Shown here: piece after piece, positions 54,777 through 64,000 of the stretch | How the letters are laid out: each line of letters begins with the position of its first letter | Position numbering within the stretch: position 1 is the first letter of the stretch | DNA from: Tritrichomonas musculus | Lineage: Eukaryota; Parabasalia; Tritrichomonadida; Tritrichomonadidae | Assembly (NCBI GenBank): GCA_039105265.1 | Contig: JAPFFF010000023.1 | Coordinates: 682,001-746,000 of the forward strand | Reading direction: 5' to 3' | DNA length: 64,000 nt | Notes under the pieces: generated by a model | What the model was told of the DNA's origin: nothing | What the model saw: only the letters and a program-made list of their open reading frames with translations | Databases searched by the model: none | Position numbers and translations under genes: made by a program

Positions 54777-55850
54777 ATGTTTTCAGCAATAACAACTTTC
54801 AGCTGCTTTCTTGTCCAAAAGGTTTCACACCATGGCACTTTAGAAGTTCATCCAGACAAACTTTCTTTCGTATATACAGGAGGTGAAGAAAATTCAAATA
54901 CAAATATTGATTATTCCTCAATAACTGAAGTTAATGTTGAAACTCGCCTTGCACATGCCATGAATAACTTAGAAGTACATACTGGCGATCAAACTTATCT
55001 TTTTACGGGCCTTCATGAAGCTCAAGCTGTAAAAGATTTAATTATTATTTTACAACAAGCCATATCAAAGCCTAAAATAACATATGGATTTACCAATACA
55101 GGTGAAAACACAGTCCAATGGAAAGATCTTGAAGATCCAATTTTATTGTATCAATGTACCCTTCCTGCCAATATGGAAGCTGTAAGCCAAAGAATTTTAA
55201 GCAAAGATTTCTTTATTGATCTCTATGGCTCGGTTGGTAATGAAGACATTTTAATTAATGAATGGGAAGAAAAAGATGGATTTAAGGAGAGAAGAATCGA
55301 TTACGCAAAACTCGTTGTTTTACCTGTTCTTGGTAAAAATTTAATTAAAGTATCAGAAACTCAGAGACTTTTCGATCTTGGAAAAGGAAAAGCTATTGCA
55401 GTTATATCTAATTTAGGAAAAACACCTTATTGCGAATGTTTTGATCCCCAAGTTCAACTTTTCTTCGAAGACAATGGCGATAAAGTTGAATTCTTGGTTA
55501 AATTCCAAATGGTATGGTCAAGCGAACCATTCGTTAAAAGTATCATTGATAGCAAAACAACTACAGAAATTCGAGCATTTTATTCTGATATGGGAAAACA
55601 ATTGCAACGAGAACTCGGTGGTTCTGCAGAAGAAGCTGAAAAACAAGAAGATGAAGATGAAAAGAAACTAGAAGACGAATTTTCAAAGACTAGGATAATT
55701 TACAAATTAGCAATCATTTTACTGCTTGTGATTTTATTCTTATGTGTCGCTTTCAAGTACAAGAAAAGGGAAGGAAATCAACATTTCATCTTCTTTTTAT
55801 GGAAAACAAGCATTTTGCTTACGTTTTTTGTACTTCTGGTCTTTTTCTAA
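54777..55850 (+). CDS. GRAM/VASt-type (LAM/GRAMD1-like) membrane protein
   Basis: 357 residues from the ATG at 54777; the frame is open slightly upstream but only from a TTG. A short GRAM-like part (about 20-90: GTLEVHPDKLSFVYTG, YLFTGLHEAQAVKDLI) is followed by a VASt/StART-like domain (about 125-285: SQRILSKDFFIDLYG, VSETQRLFDLG, FLVKFQMVWSSEPFVKSII), an acidic coil, and one or two C-terminal hydrophobic segments (about 305-357). This layout is that of the LAM/GRAMD1 (Aster) proteins that carry sterol at ER contact sites. The GRAM part is truncated at its start. Ligand is inferred from the family only. Confidence 0.75.
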   Translation: MFSAITTFSCFLVQKVSHHGTLEVHPDKLSFVYTGGEENSNTNIDYSSITEVNVETRLAHAMNNLEVHTGDQTYLFTGLHEAQAVKDLIIILQQAISKPKITYGFTNTGENTVQWKDLEDPILLYQCTLPANMEAVSQRILSKDFFIDLYGSVGNEDILINEWEEKDGFKERRIDYAKLVVLPVLGKNLIKVSETQRLFDLGKGKAIAVISNLGKTPYCECFDPQVQLFFEDNGDKVEFLVKFQMVWSSEPFVKSIIDSKTTTEIRAFYSDMGKQLQRELGGSAEEAEKQEDEDEKKLEDEFSKTRIIYKLAIILLLVILFLCVAFKYKKREGNQHFIFFLWKTSILLTFFVLLVFF

Positions 55851-56986
55851 AATCTGTCTATATTGTGGCTCGCATAAACTATTTTGATCTAATAACTTTC
55901 TGCATTTTTATTTTTAATTTTTCTTTATTTTGATATATTTTATGGTGCTTACATAGGTTCTATATACAACATAAGAGATTTATTTTTTGTAATAAGAAGT
56001 ATTTCTGAGAATCATTAAAAAGTATATTAATATCATTTAATACTACATATATACTCGTTTAAATTCATCGTATCTGACCATTAAATGCTTTTTTTCTGAT
56101 ATCTTGATGAAATAGTTCATATATGGTTATTTTATTATAATACTTGGGTAATTTATTAAAAGATAAGTTTTTAAAAATGGTTTAAGTAATATATTTTTGA
56201 TTAATTGTTTATAAAACCTTTGTTTTTAGATTATTAAATAACAAATTAGTTTGATAAATAAAATTTAATATAAATGAAATATCATTATATTATATAAAAT
56301 ATAATTATGGTATTTATACTTTAAACATTATACTAAATTTACCATTTAATATGTGTCTTTATAATACCATTATGAGAGAAATTATAAACTTAAATCAAAA
56401 ACGATAAGACCCTAATGGTGAAATTTTATTCAATTTTGACCAGAAGTTTCTTTACTTAATTTTTTTTTTTTTTTGAAAATAAAATGCAATTATCTAATTC
56501 ACTTTTGATGATTCGGATTTTACAAATAGTAAATTTCATATAACTATAAATAATATATATAAATATAAAATAACCAGGAAAAATATTTGATGGCTTACAC
56601 ATAAAAGGATAAGCTTGCTTTATGAAATAAAGATTTTTAAATCTTAGCATGATTAAAATTGCAATATCTAAGATTTTTAATTATCTATCTAATATTTGAT
56701 TTAATATCATCAGTAATTTTTTTTAATAAAAACAAATTATTAAATTTTGACTGGTTTATTCTTACAATACTAGTAGATACTTTTAAATAATCATTTGGCC
56801 TATCTCCGATTACTTGAAATTAAGAATCTTCTATTTTCATTCATTGTCCTTAATCAAATTGTGAAGTAATATTAACTATTTTTTTATAGATAAATAATAA
56901 AAAAGTTGAATTTGTAAATAACAAGCCTCATATAAATGAAAATAATGCGAAAAAATTGAGTATTCATTTTGTTGATCTTCATCTAA
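55851..56986. other. AT-rich intergenic stretch
   Basis: No gene seen. Holds one copy (56387-56452) of a sequence that recurs rearranged inside the next mobile element. Confidence 0.6.
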
Positions 56987-56994
56987 AAAACATT

Positions 56995-57816
56995 CAGGCT
57001 AGCTAAAAAGGCAAGGGCAGGAGCGAGTGGCTCGAGGTGACCTTCGGGCTGGGGCCAAGCGGGGCACATTGTGGCCCGGGCCCGGGCAGGCTCGTCCAAA
57101 TCGTTTTGCCATTTATACCATTGCCCTGGCAAATGCTCCAGGCAAAAAACTTATGAAAAAGTGGAATATCGTTTTTCCCGCCCCACTTTTTCAATAGATG
57201 CCTTATTTTGGGTGTATGAAAAAAGCACTATTTTCAATATTTATTTACTATTGCTGACATTAATATTTCTGAAATCTCATAGAAAAAGTGAAAATTAATT
57301 AATAAAAAAAAGCTTTAATATCTTCTTTAATCTTTAATAATTTTGAAATATATTTAATCAAAATTATAACTCTTTGGTGTGAAGTTTCATTTTTATCGAA
57401 AAAAAAAACTTTTGTCTATTTGATCTTAGAAATAAAAATCATTGTATTTCGATGGATTCATCATTTTTTAAGTAAAAATCAGGAACTGAGTGATTTACAT
57501 CGAGAATTATTTTTTTCATATCAGTATTTAATTAAACGAAATATCTTATTTTAAAAATAAAATGCTGAAATAAATAAGACATCCATGGTGAAATTTAATT
57601 CAAATTTGACCAGAAGTTTCTTATCGTTTTTGATTCAAGTTTAGGAGAAAGGAAATTACAAGGACATAAACTTTTTTTTGCACGCGGGCATTAAAATTGA
57701 GAGGAAGTAAAATTCACACGAGCCCCATGTTTGGCCCGTAAATTGCTCAAGGGCCAAAAGTGCATTTTGTCACTTTTTTGCCCGAGCCTGCCCGGAACGC
57801 TCTTTTCGCAAGCCTG
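56995..57816. mobile_element. 822-bp hAT-like non-autonomous element with GC-rich ends
   Basis: The ends are CAGGCTAGC on the left and, read inward, CAGGCTTGC on the right, each followed by an A-rich patch and GC-rich DNA with GGGCAGGCTCG-type motifs. AAAACATT lies directly outside both ends (56987-56994 and 57817-57824), a perfect 8-bp target-site duplication. CAG ends with 8-bp duplications are the mark of hAT elements. No transposase is encoded. The GC-rich ends (about 100-170 bp each) stand out sharply in this AT-rich window. The middle is host-like AT-rich DNA. Confidence 0.85.
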
Positions 57817-57999
57817 AAAACATTACATTTTAACAGATTATTTATATGCAATCATTCATAATTTATATATTTGATTATTGTGTCAGCACAATATAGATAA
57901 TTGCCCTTTTTTATTTTCCAACAACCATTCAAAAAAGGGCATTTATCTAATTAAGAACTTCATATCATCAATGAATTCAATTAACGAAAGATAACTTTA

Positions 58000-58005
58000 T
58001 CATTT
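58000..58005 (+). promoter_or_regulatory. Initiator of the membrane BspA-like gene
   Basis: TCATTT with A+1 at 58002, 16 bases before the ATG; a second TCATTA begins five bases later. Confidence 0.5.
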
Positions 58006-58017
58006 CATTAATTATTT

Positions 58018-61000
58018 ATGATGTTATTAATAATTTTGCTCTTGACGTTCAAAGTTTCTTCAGAAGAAGAACAACTTAAATGTGGAGATAATTTAGAATA
58101 TGCTTTGAACAATGCGACATTAACTATTTCTGGCCAAGGTCAAATGTACAATTTCACATCCGGTAAAACAAAACCATGGAAAAATAGTCTAATTACCAAA
58201 ATAATAATAGAGGAGGGAGTAACATCCATTGGAGATTATGCTTTTAAAGGCAGCCAATATTTGGAATCAGTGGAGTTAAGCAATACAATAACTTACATTG
58301 GAGAAGAAGCATTTTGTATTTATCCCTGTATATCCAAATTTTCATTAATTATTCCAAATTCTGTCACACATATCGGAACTTATTCATTCTACGGTGCAAA
58401 TATAGTTTCAATTCAACTTTCCAATTCATTAAAAACAATTCCAAGAGTCGCATTTCGAGATTGCAAATATTTACAATCATTAGAAATACCCGAAGGTGTT
58501 GTTACCATTGAAGATTATGCATTTGCTGATTGTAATCGTTTAACCAATGTAACATTTCCAAGTACTTTGGAAAATATACATGAATTTTCATTTTCTAATT
58601 GCCCTAAAATCGAATCAATAGTTTTACAAGACAATGTTAAATCCATTGGCAAAAATGCATTTGATTGTTGCACTTCATTAGTTTCAGTAACTTTATCGAA
58701 GCAATTAACAGAAATTAGCGAATCTCTTTTTGAGGAATGCACTAATCTTGAGTCAATAGTGATTCCAGAAAACTTGCAAATAATTGGGAATCTAGCTTTC
58801 AATAAATGCAAAAATCTAGGCAGCATGAAGATTCCAAGCGGAGTTACTACAATTGGATATGATGCTTTTGCTTCCTGTGCCAAAATTACATCTATCGAAT
58901 TGCCTAAAGGCCTTTCAGTCATTGATTCTGGCGTCTTTAGCGGTTGCTCCAGTCTTGAGTCATTAACAATTCATGGCGAAACAACTTACGTCGGCAGTTC
59001 AGCTTTTTCAGGATGCTATGCATTAGCTTCTATTCCATTACCTGATACAGTTACTACAATTGAAACATCAGCATTTCGATCTTGCAATTTAACTTCATTT
59101 AAAGTTCCACCAAAAATCACTTCAATATCTGATTCCTGCTTTAGAAACTGCAACAATTTACAAAGCATAACCCTCCATGAAGGCATTACTTCAATTGGCA
59201 ATAACTCATTCTACTACTGTAATTCTCTTGTGAATATCGATATTCCTAAAAGCGTAGAAGCAATTGGTGATCAAGCATTTAACCATTGCGATTTACGCAA
59301 TGTCACAATTCATGAAAATGTTGCTAAAATAGGCAAAGCTGCATTTACACAAAATTTAAACTTGGACTATATTGAAGTTGACGAAAATAACAAAGTGTAT
59401 AAGTCTCAAGATGGAATCCTGATTTATAATTTAAAAACAATATTAGCTTATCCAGCTAATAAAAATGCAAGCTTGTATGAAATACCTGATTCTATTACTT
59501 TTATTGCACAATCTGCTTTTCAATACGCCCAACATCTCGAGACATTGATTATTCATGCTGGAGTGACTTCTATTAGCGAAGATTCATTCAGTGACTGTTC
59601 TAAGCTGTCTTCTGTTACATATTACGGAACAAAAAATCCCTCAATTTTCCCTGTAAGCTTTTTCAAGAATTGTAAATCACTGACATCAGTTAATGTTACA
59701 ACAAATTACACATCAGATAAATTCGGCAACAAGCCGGTAAAAGTAATGAAGAACGATGATGATATTGATGATGTTGTAACAAGTTCAAATGAAGGAAATG
59801 AACAAACTTCAGAAAACATTCAAATTTCAGACAACAATCAAAATTCTGAGAATATTCAAATTTCAGATAACAATCAAAATTCTGAGAATATTCAAATTTC
59901 AGATAACATTCAAAATTCTGAGAATATTCAAATTTCAGATAACATTCAAAATTCTGAGAACATTCAAAATTCAGAAGAAGAAACAAATGATATAATCCCA
60001 ATTCCTGACGCAACACAAACTCCCCGACCAGATGTTGTAATTGTTGATATTCCTTCTGGTGTTAACGAGACTGAATTAGATGATTATTTGAAAGAACAAT
60101 TTTCGAATAACTCTTTCTCAGATAACAATAACAAAGTTCTTGGATTTACAAATGATGTAATTACTTTCGATTCAAAATTGGATTCAAATGAATTCATAAA
60201 ACCGATAAAAGAAGATTCAAAAATCGTTTACAAAGGAGGAAATTTGAACTTGGTTCTTCCAACAAAAGGAAAAGTGACAGTTTCAATTGAAAACGACAAA
60301 TCAAGTTTATCAATCAACGGTGAAGGACAAATGGTCATTGATAAAAGCGGTTCTCAATCATCGTCAGTTGAAATTGAGAGCAAGTCTCGTATTAATGGCT
60401 CAGTCGAGATCACTGTTTCGGACAAAATAGACACATTGACAATTGAATCAATTGAATTTGACAAAACAGGTTCTTTATTGATCAAGAAAGATGATCCAAA
60501 CAAGCCTGTCAATTTAAGTGTTAAGCATGTTTCAACAAAGCAAAATTCAAAAGTAACACTTAGAGATGCGTCCATTTTGGATTCATTGACTGTTTCACAA
60601 TCATCTACAATTGCCTTAAATAACGTCTCTCTTACAAATGCCAATGTAAACTTTGACTTGAATAACAATAATTGGACTCCGTTTTTGAATGGAGTCTTTA
60701 ATGATCCTCCCAAAAATATCTTTTTGAATAAAGTGTCGGATGAAAATAATTCACCTTCAAAGAATGAAGATTATACTCTCGTCGTTGGACAGTTTGAGGA
60801 AAACAAATGCGAAGAGTGGCTTTCTAAAATAGATTATAAAGATTCTGGCTTCAATTCAAAAAGCTGTCAAGATAACAGTGAAAGATTACGTGCTTATGAA
60901 AATCAGAAAATTGTTATAAAAAGAACAGATAAAAAAGGGAATGGACTTACAGGAGGACAAATTGCAGGAATTGTTATTGGATGTGTTGCTGCTGTTGCAA

Positions 61001-61077
61001 TTGTTGTTGTTGTTGTCATAATTGTACTGAAAAAGAAGAAGAATGCTGACAATCAATCAGAATCGGAAAGTATTTAA
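58018..61077 (+). CDS. BspA-like surface protein with signal peptide and membrane anchor
   Basis: A 1019-residue surface protein of the classic trichomonad BspA-like type. It has a signal peptide (MMLLIILLLTFKVSS), a short N-terminal domain (ALNNATLTISGQGQMYNF), about 20 TpLRR repeats (to about 565), a Ser/Asn/Ile-rich repeat stretch (about 600-655, unit NIQISDNNQNSE), a beta-rich stalk, then a transmembrane helix (about 978-1001: IAGIVIGCVAAVAIVVVVVII) and a short basic tail. Such proteins face outwards and bind host cells or matrix. The start is backed by an initiator. The stop reads into TAAA. Confidence 0.95.
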   Translation: MMLLIILLLTFKVSSEEEQLKCGDNLEYALNNATLTISGQGQMYNFTSGKTKPWKNSLITKIIIEEGVTSIGDYAFKGSQYLESVELSNTITYIGEEAFCIYPCISKFSLIIPNSVTHIGTYSFYGANIVSIQLSNSLKTIPRVAFRDCKYLQSLEIPEGVVTIEDYAFADCNRLTNVTFPSTLENIHEFSFSNCPKIESIVLQDNVKSIGKNAFDCCTSLVSVTLSKQLTEISESLFEECTNLESIVIPENLQIIGNLAFNKCKNLGSMKIPSGVTTIGYDAFASCAKITSIELPKGLSVIDSGVFSGCSSLESLTIHGETTYVGSSAFSGCYALASIPLPDTVTTIETSAFRSCNLTSFKVPPKITSISDSCFRNCNNLQSITLHEGITSIGNNSFYYCNSLVNIDIPKSVEAIGDQAFNHCDLRNVTIHENVAKIGKAAFTQNLNLDYIEVDENNKVYKSQDGILIYNLKTILAYPANKNASLYEIPDSITFIAQSAFQYAQHLETLIIHAGVTSISEDSFSDCSKLSSVTYYGTKNPSIFPVSFFKNCKSLTSVNVTTNYTSDKFGNKPVKVMKNDDDIDDVVTSSNEGNEQTSENIQISDNNQNSENIQISDNNQNSENIQISDNIQNSENIQISDNIQNSENIQNSEEETNDIIPIPDATQTPRPDVVIVDIPSGVNETELDDYLKEQFSNNSFSDNNNKVLGFTNDVITFDSKLDSNEFIKPIKEDSKIVYKGGNLNLVLPTKGKVTVSIENDKSSLSINGEGQMVIDKSGSQSSSVEIESKSRINGSVEITVSDKIDTLTIESIEFDKTGSLLIKKDDPNKPVNLSVKHVSTKQNSKVTLRDASILDSLTVSQSSTIALNNVSLTNANVNFDLNNNNWTPFLNGVFNDPPKNIFLNKVSDENNSPSKNEDYTLVVGQFEENKCEEWLSKIDYKDSGFNSKSCQDNSERLRAYENQKIVIKRTDKKGNGLTGGQIAGIVIGCVAAVAIVVVVVIIVLKKKKNADNQSESESI
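59808..59970 (+). repeat. 36-bp tandem repeat in the BspA-like gene
   Basis: About four copies of a 36-bp unit coding NIQISDNNQNSE, in frame, forming a flexible linker before the stalk. Confidence 0.85.
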
Positions 61078-61129
61078 AAATAATAATAAAAAAAATCAAT
61101 GATAAAATAGAAAATTCTAATATTTTTTT

Positions 61130-61365
61130 TTTTTAAATCAAATTAGATTTAAACTTTGTCATGTTTTTCTTTTTTATTTGATTGCTAGCATTTAAATCAA
61201 ATTTAGTTTTGTCAAGTTTTTTTTTCCCTATTTGATTGCTAGCATTTAAATCAAATTTAGTTTTGCCATGTTTTTTCTATTTGATTGCTAGCTATTAAAT
61301 CATATTTGGTTTTGTCATGTTTTTTTTTTTATTTGATTGCTAGCATTTAAATCAATTCTAATCAG
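61130..61365. repeat. Tandem repeat of about 52 bp between converging genes
   Basis: Four copies of a unit with TTTGATTGCTAGCATTTAAA then TTTTGTCATG. The GATTGCTAGC core begins at 61180, 61234, 61283 and 61335 (steps 54, 49, 52). The last copy overlaps the end of the APH-fold gene. Confidence 0.85.
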
Positions 61366-62266
61366 ATTTTATTGATGAAATTATGTCTTTTTCAAGCTTT
61401 TTAATTCTCAGGTAATTATTCATTGTTGAATCAGCAAATTTTGAATTGTTTACGCCAACAAAATAAGCAGCACAAAGAAGTTCAATTCCTTCCATCACAA
61501 GTGGAAAAGCTAATTTTTCATTTTCGGAAATTTTTATTTGAGTTTCGTATCCAAAAACGGTTTCTTTCACAAAATTCAACCATTCAATATCATTCAAATC
61601 TTCACCCACTTTTTCTGTGAATAAACCAGCGAGGAAATAACAGAGATCGAAAATTCGAATATTTTTTTGGCTAAGATCAAAATCAATATAACCAGTGAAC
61701 TGACCATTTAAAAAAAGGAAGTTCCCTAAATGAAAATCTCTATGAATAAGTTGACGAGGAAGTTCTGCATAAAATAATCGAAATTGTTCTAAAAAGTTAG
61801 TATAATCATACTCTTTAATTAGCTTCCAATCACTTTTTGCAAAGTTTTCTTTCACCCAGCCTTCAAGTTCAGTCAATAAACTGTTATCTCGAAAAGATAA
61901 AATTTTTTCACATTGGCGAAGGGCAATATGAAGTTGACCAATTGCAGTCCCAATTTTAAAACCAACTCCTTTATCCTTAATGTTACTAATGTGTTGACCA
62001 GGCAGCTTCTCCATAAGGAGATAATAATTATTAGATATTGTGATATATGCTTTTTTATCACAAGTAAAAATAATTGGCGCCACAGGTATTTGTAAGGCAA
62101 TCAACGTTTGAAGTATTTTGACATTTCTGTCGATTTTATTTTGATCTTCATATTTTTTGAGAATAAATCGTTTTCCAATCTCCCAAATAGAAGGAGTCTT
62201 CTGCACAAATTCACTATTTTCTATATCCCAATTTTTTAAAATTTCACAAAGATTTTTTTTCATCAT
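61358..62266 (-). CDS. APH-fold phosphotransferase (aminoglycoside/choline-kinase-like)
   Basis: 302 residues, the usual length of small APH-family kinases. The nucleotide-binding lobe has RFILKKY with the ATP Lys and YYLLMEKLPG as hinge. The catalytic loop is QLIHRDFHLGNFLF (HxDxxxxN) and the metal-binding motif is GYIDFDLS. Such enzymes phosphorylate small molecules such as choline, homoserine or aminoglycosides; the substrate cannot be told. The overall look is close to bacterial (Firmicute-type) members, so it may be a lateral transfer. The gene ends within the tandem repeat shared with its converging neighbour. No clear initiator is found. Confidence 0.85.
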   Translation of the reverse strand: MMKKNLCEILKNWDIENSEFVQKTPSIWEIGKRFILKKYEDQNKIDRNVKILQTLIALQIPVAPIIFTCDKKAYITISNNYYLLMEKLPGQHISNIKDKGVGFKIGTAIGQLHIALRQCEKILSFRDNSLLTELEGWVKENFAKSDWKLIKEYDYTNFLEQFRLFYAELPRQLIHRDFHLGNFLFLNGQFTGYIDFDLSQKNIRIFDLCYFLAGLFTEKVGEDLNDIEWLNFVKETVFGYETQIKISENEKLAFPLVMEGIELLCAAYFVGVNNSKFADSTMNNYLRIKKLEKDIISSIKSD

Positions 62267-62549
62267 AATAAAAATTTGAGTAGTTTGTTTGATTTAGTAA
62301 ATATTGGACAAAATTCCAAAATTGGGTGTGAATCCAAAATTTTTAAAGTGATATTTAATGATCTTTTAAATCATTACAATCCTTGACTGATACCATTTCT
62401 TAAGAAAAACAAAAAAATAATTATAAAAATATTTAAATTCATATAAAAATAAAAAATATACATTCAATTTATAATCCACATTATTTTTAAAACAAATGCA
62501 AAAGTAACAGCAATAAATTCGCAAACAATTAAAAGTGAATAATATATTT

Positions 62550-63779
62550 TCATTTTGATGGAGAAGATGATTGGCTCTTACTTTTATTTGTCTTCCTCAT
62601 TCTTGAATCAAAAAGAGGAGGCAATTTTAATGTGTTTATCATTTTCATATTGAGAGTTTTTGAATCTCTTTTTTTCTCTTGCTGATTTGTTGATTTTATA
62701 GCTCTGCTAAGGACAGCACTTTCATTTCTATGATAAACATTCCAGTATTTAATTGGATCTTTTGCAATTGACAAGTTGTATTGGAGCTGGTCAATTCTTT
62801 TTTTTAATGTATCAATTGCTTCTCCACCTGCCGATTTAACACTGGCCACACGCCTTTGCTGTGTTGATTTGAGAACATTTATTTCATTTTGATGCTTTTC
62901 TGTTAGCAATTTGAATTGTTTATCATATTCCTGATTCATTGCTCGGGCCATAGCTTCTGTTTCCTCTTTTTCAAGATTAGATGCTATTTGATCTGTTTTT
63001 CTAAGCTCATCAAACCTTTTTTGATTCATTAATAGTATACTCTGAGCTCTTAATGAGCGAAGAGCTGTAGATGCTCGCGAAAATTGTTTTGTATATTTTT
63101 TTGATTGCCATTTTGATATAAATACATCTATTTCTTGGTCATGTTTTTGCCGAAGTTTATCAAGGTTATTTTGATTCTCATTTTTTAGGGATGCCATCGT
63201 ATTTTTTACGCGCTGTTCAAGTTCAATAAGCTGTTGATTGGCTTCATCAATTCTTTGCTGAAGTTCTTTAGCCCTTTCTTCAGCAATTGAACCTTTAATT
63301 GAATTTTTACGACCATCTTGAATTTTACAAATGATATTCTCTGCATGCTCTCCTTCTTTGACATCATGATTTCGTAGATGTTCATCACGATATGCAGAAA
63401 GATAGTTTACAACTGGAATTGTGTCTGATGGTTTTAAAATTGATATATCTTCACCTTTTAGTAAGCGCTTTGCAAGTGATTCAGGAGTGTCTTTTTCGGT
63501 TTTCTCTGAAGATTGATATGTTTGATAAATAGGACAACCTGGCTGCGTCTTTTCGAAGACCTGCGATTCATTTTTTTCCTCTTTCTGATCAATTGTTTTT
63601 TCTTCTACACCTAATTTTTCTTCTATTTCTAACTTTCCTTCTTCTTTTAATTCTTCTTCCTCTAATTTTTCTTCTTTTTCTAATTTTTCTTCTTCCTCAC
63701 ACTTGTTATTGTCAACGGTATCCATCATGGCGTTTTCTTGATCTATATTAGAAGGTTGGATAGATTCATTCTCACTCAT
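62550..63779 (-). CDS. Coiled-coil protein, hypothetical
   Basis: 409 residues. The N-terminal 70 residues are an acidic E/K repeat (units like EEKLEKEEKLEE). A short globular part follows (about 75-160, including PGCPIYQTYQSS and SDTIPVVNYLSAY), then a long coiled coil (about 165-345) and a basic Ser/Lys-rich tail. No family name is recognised; it is likely cytoskeletal or scaffolding. Confidence 0.75.
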   Translation of the reverse strand: MSENESIQPSNIDQENAMMDTVDNNKCEEEEKLEKEEKLEEEELKEEGKLEIEEKLGVEEKTIDQKEEKNESQVFEKTQPGCPIYQTYQSSEKTEKDTPESLAKRLLKGEDISILKPSDTIPVVNYLSAYRDEHLRNHDVKEGEHAENIICKIQDGRKNSIKGSIAEERAKELQQRIDEANQQLIELEQRVKNTMASLKNENQNNLDKLRQKHDQEIDVFISKWQSKKYTKQFSRASTALRSLRAQSILLMNQKRFDELRKTDQIASNLEKEETEAMARAMNQEYDKQFKLLTEKHQNEINVLKSTQQRRVASVKSAGGEAIDTLKKRIDQLQYNLSIAKDPIKYWNVYHRNESAVLSRAIKSTNQQEKKRDSKTLNMKMINTLKLPPLFDSRMRKTNKSKSQSSSPSK

Positions 63780-64000
63780 AAACTAACGTTTTTTGAACGA
63801 TTAAAAACATTTGAACCGAAAATTGAATGAATTCATTCAAAAATTCAATTTAAAATTGAAAGTTTTCAATTCAATTTTAATTCATGAATTTTTAATAATG
63901 CCAATCAAAATATAAATATACATATATAAATATCACTTTAATAATGATGAAAGAATATTTATAATATATTTTCTAATCTCTAATTAATGATATGGAATTA

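Overview
The window is about 64 kb of very AT-rich DNA (long A and T runs, mostly intron-free genes, standard stop codons) from a microbial eukaryote. The gene set points to a parabasalid, most likely a trichomonad close to Tritrichomonas or Trichomonas. It has BspA-like leucine-rich-repeat surface proteins, a large multi-membrane PAS/adenylyl-cyclase protein, BTB plus F5/8C (discoidin) proteins, a lone histone H4, an atypical Rab, a fragment of a Polinton and several DNA-transposon relics. Many genes carry a trichomonad-type initiator (TCATTT or TCATAT) 5 to 32 bases before the start codon. The genus is my inference; no rRNA is present to settle it.

Layout. 0-10 kb: a divergent Rab GTPase, a membrane-tethered Ser/Thr kinase and a giant BspA-like gene built from 288-bp cassettes, now split by a frameshift; a 474-bp inverted-repeat element lies between the first two. 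10-25 kb: a transposon graveyard without clear host genes. It holds a 2.4-kb inverted-repeat element with 9-bp target duplications, a broken Polinton fragment, a hAT transposase relic, a fragment of an IS5/ISL2-like DDE transposase, a Tc1/mariner relic, and a 5.7-kb inverted-repeat element that contains at least two further inverted-repeat elements, one carrying a 99-bp satellite. 25-30 kb: a cytosolic BspA-like protein, a MITE, histone H4, a BTB-F5/8C protein and tRNA-Ser(UGA). 30.2-33.9 kb: AT-rich, no gene seen.

34-56 kb is the gene-dense host part: adenylyl cyclase, a PDI-like protein with a lost active-site cysteine, a coiled-coil protein, tRNA-Gly(GCC), a long charged protein with a possible C2-like N terminus, a CPBP-type membrane protease, a tandem pseudokinase, a 67-residue small protein, spermidine synthase, a second BTB-F5/8C protein and a GRAM/VASt-like sterol-transfer protein. 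56-64 kb: an 822-bp hAT-like element with GC-rich ends and a perfect 8-bp target duplication, a classical membrane-anchored BspA-like protein, a tandem repeat, an APH-fold kinase and a coiled-coil protein.

The host genes do not form an operon or one pathway. Their common themes are surface adhesion (BspA) and signalling or membrane traffic (cyclase, kinases, Rab, GRAM/VASt). I did not find a convincing new multi-gene system. The least-explained material is the set of nested non-coding inverted-repeat elements with clear target-site duplications, the cassette-built BspA gene and two kinase-fold proteins with altered catalytic motifs.
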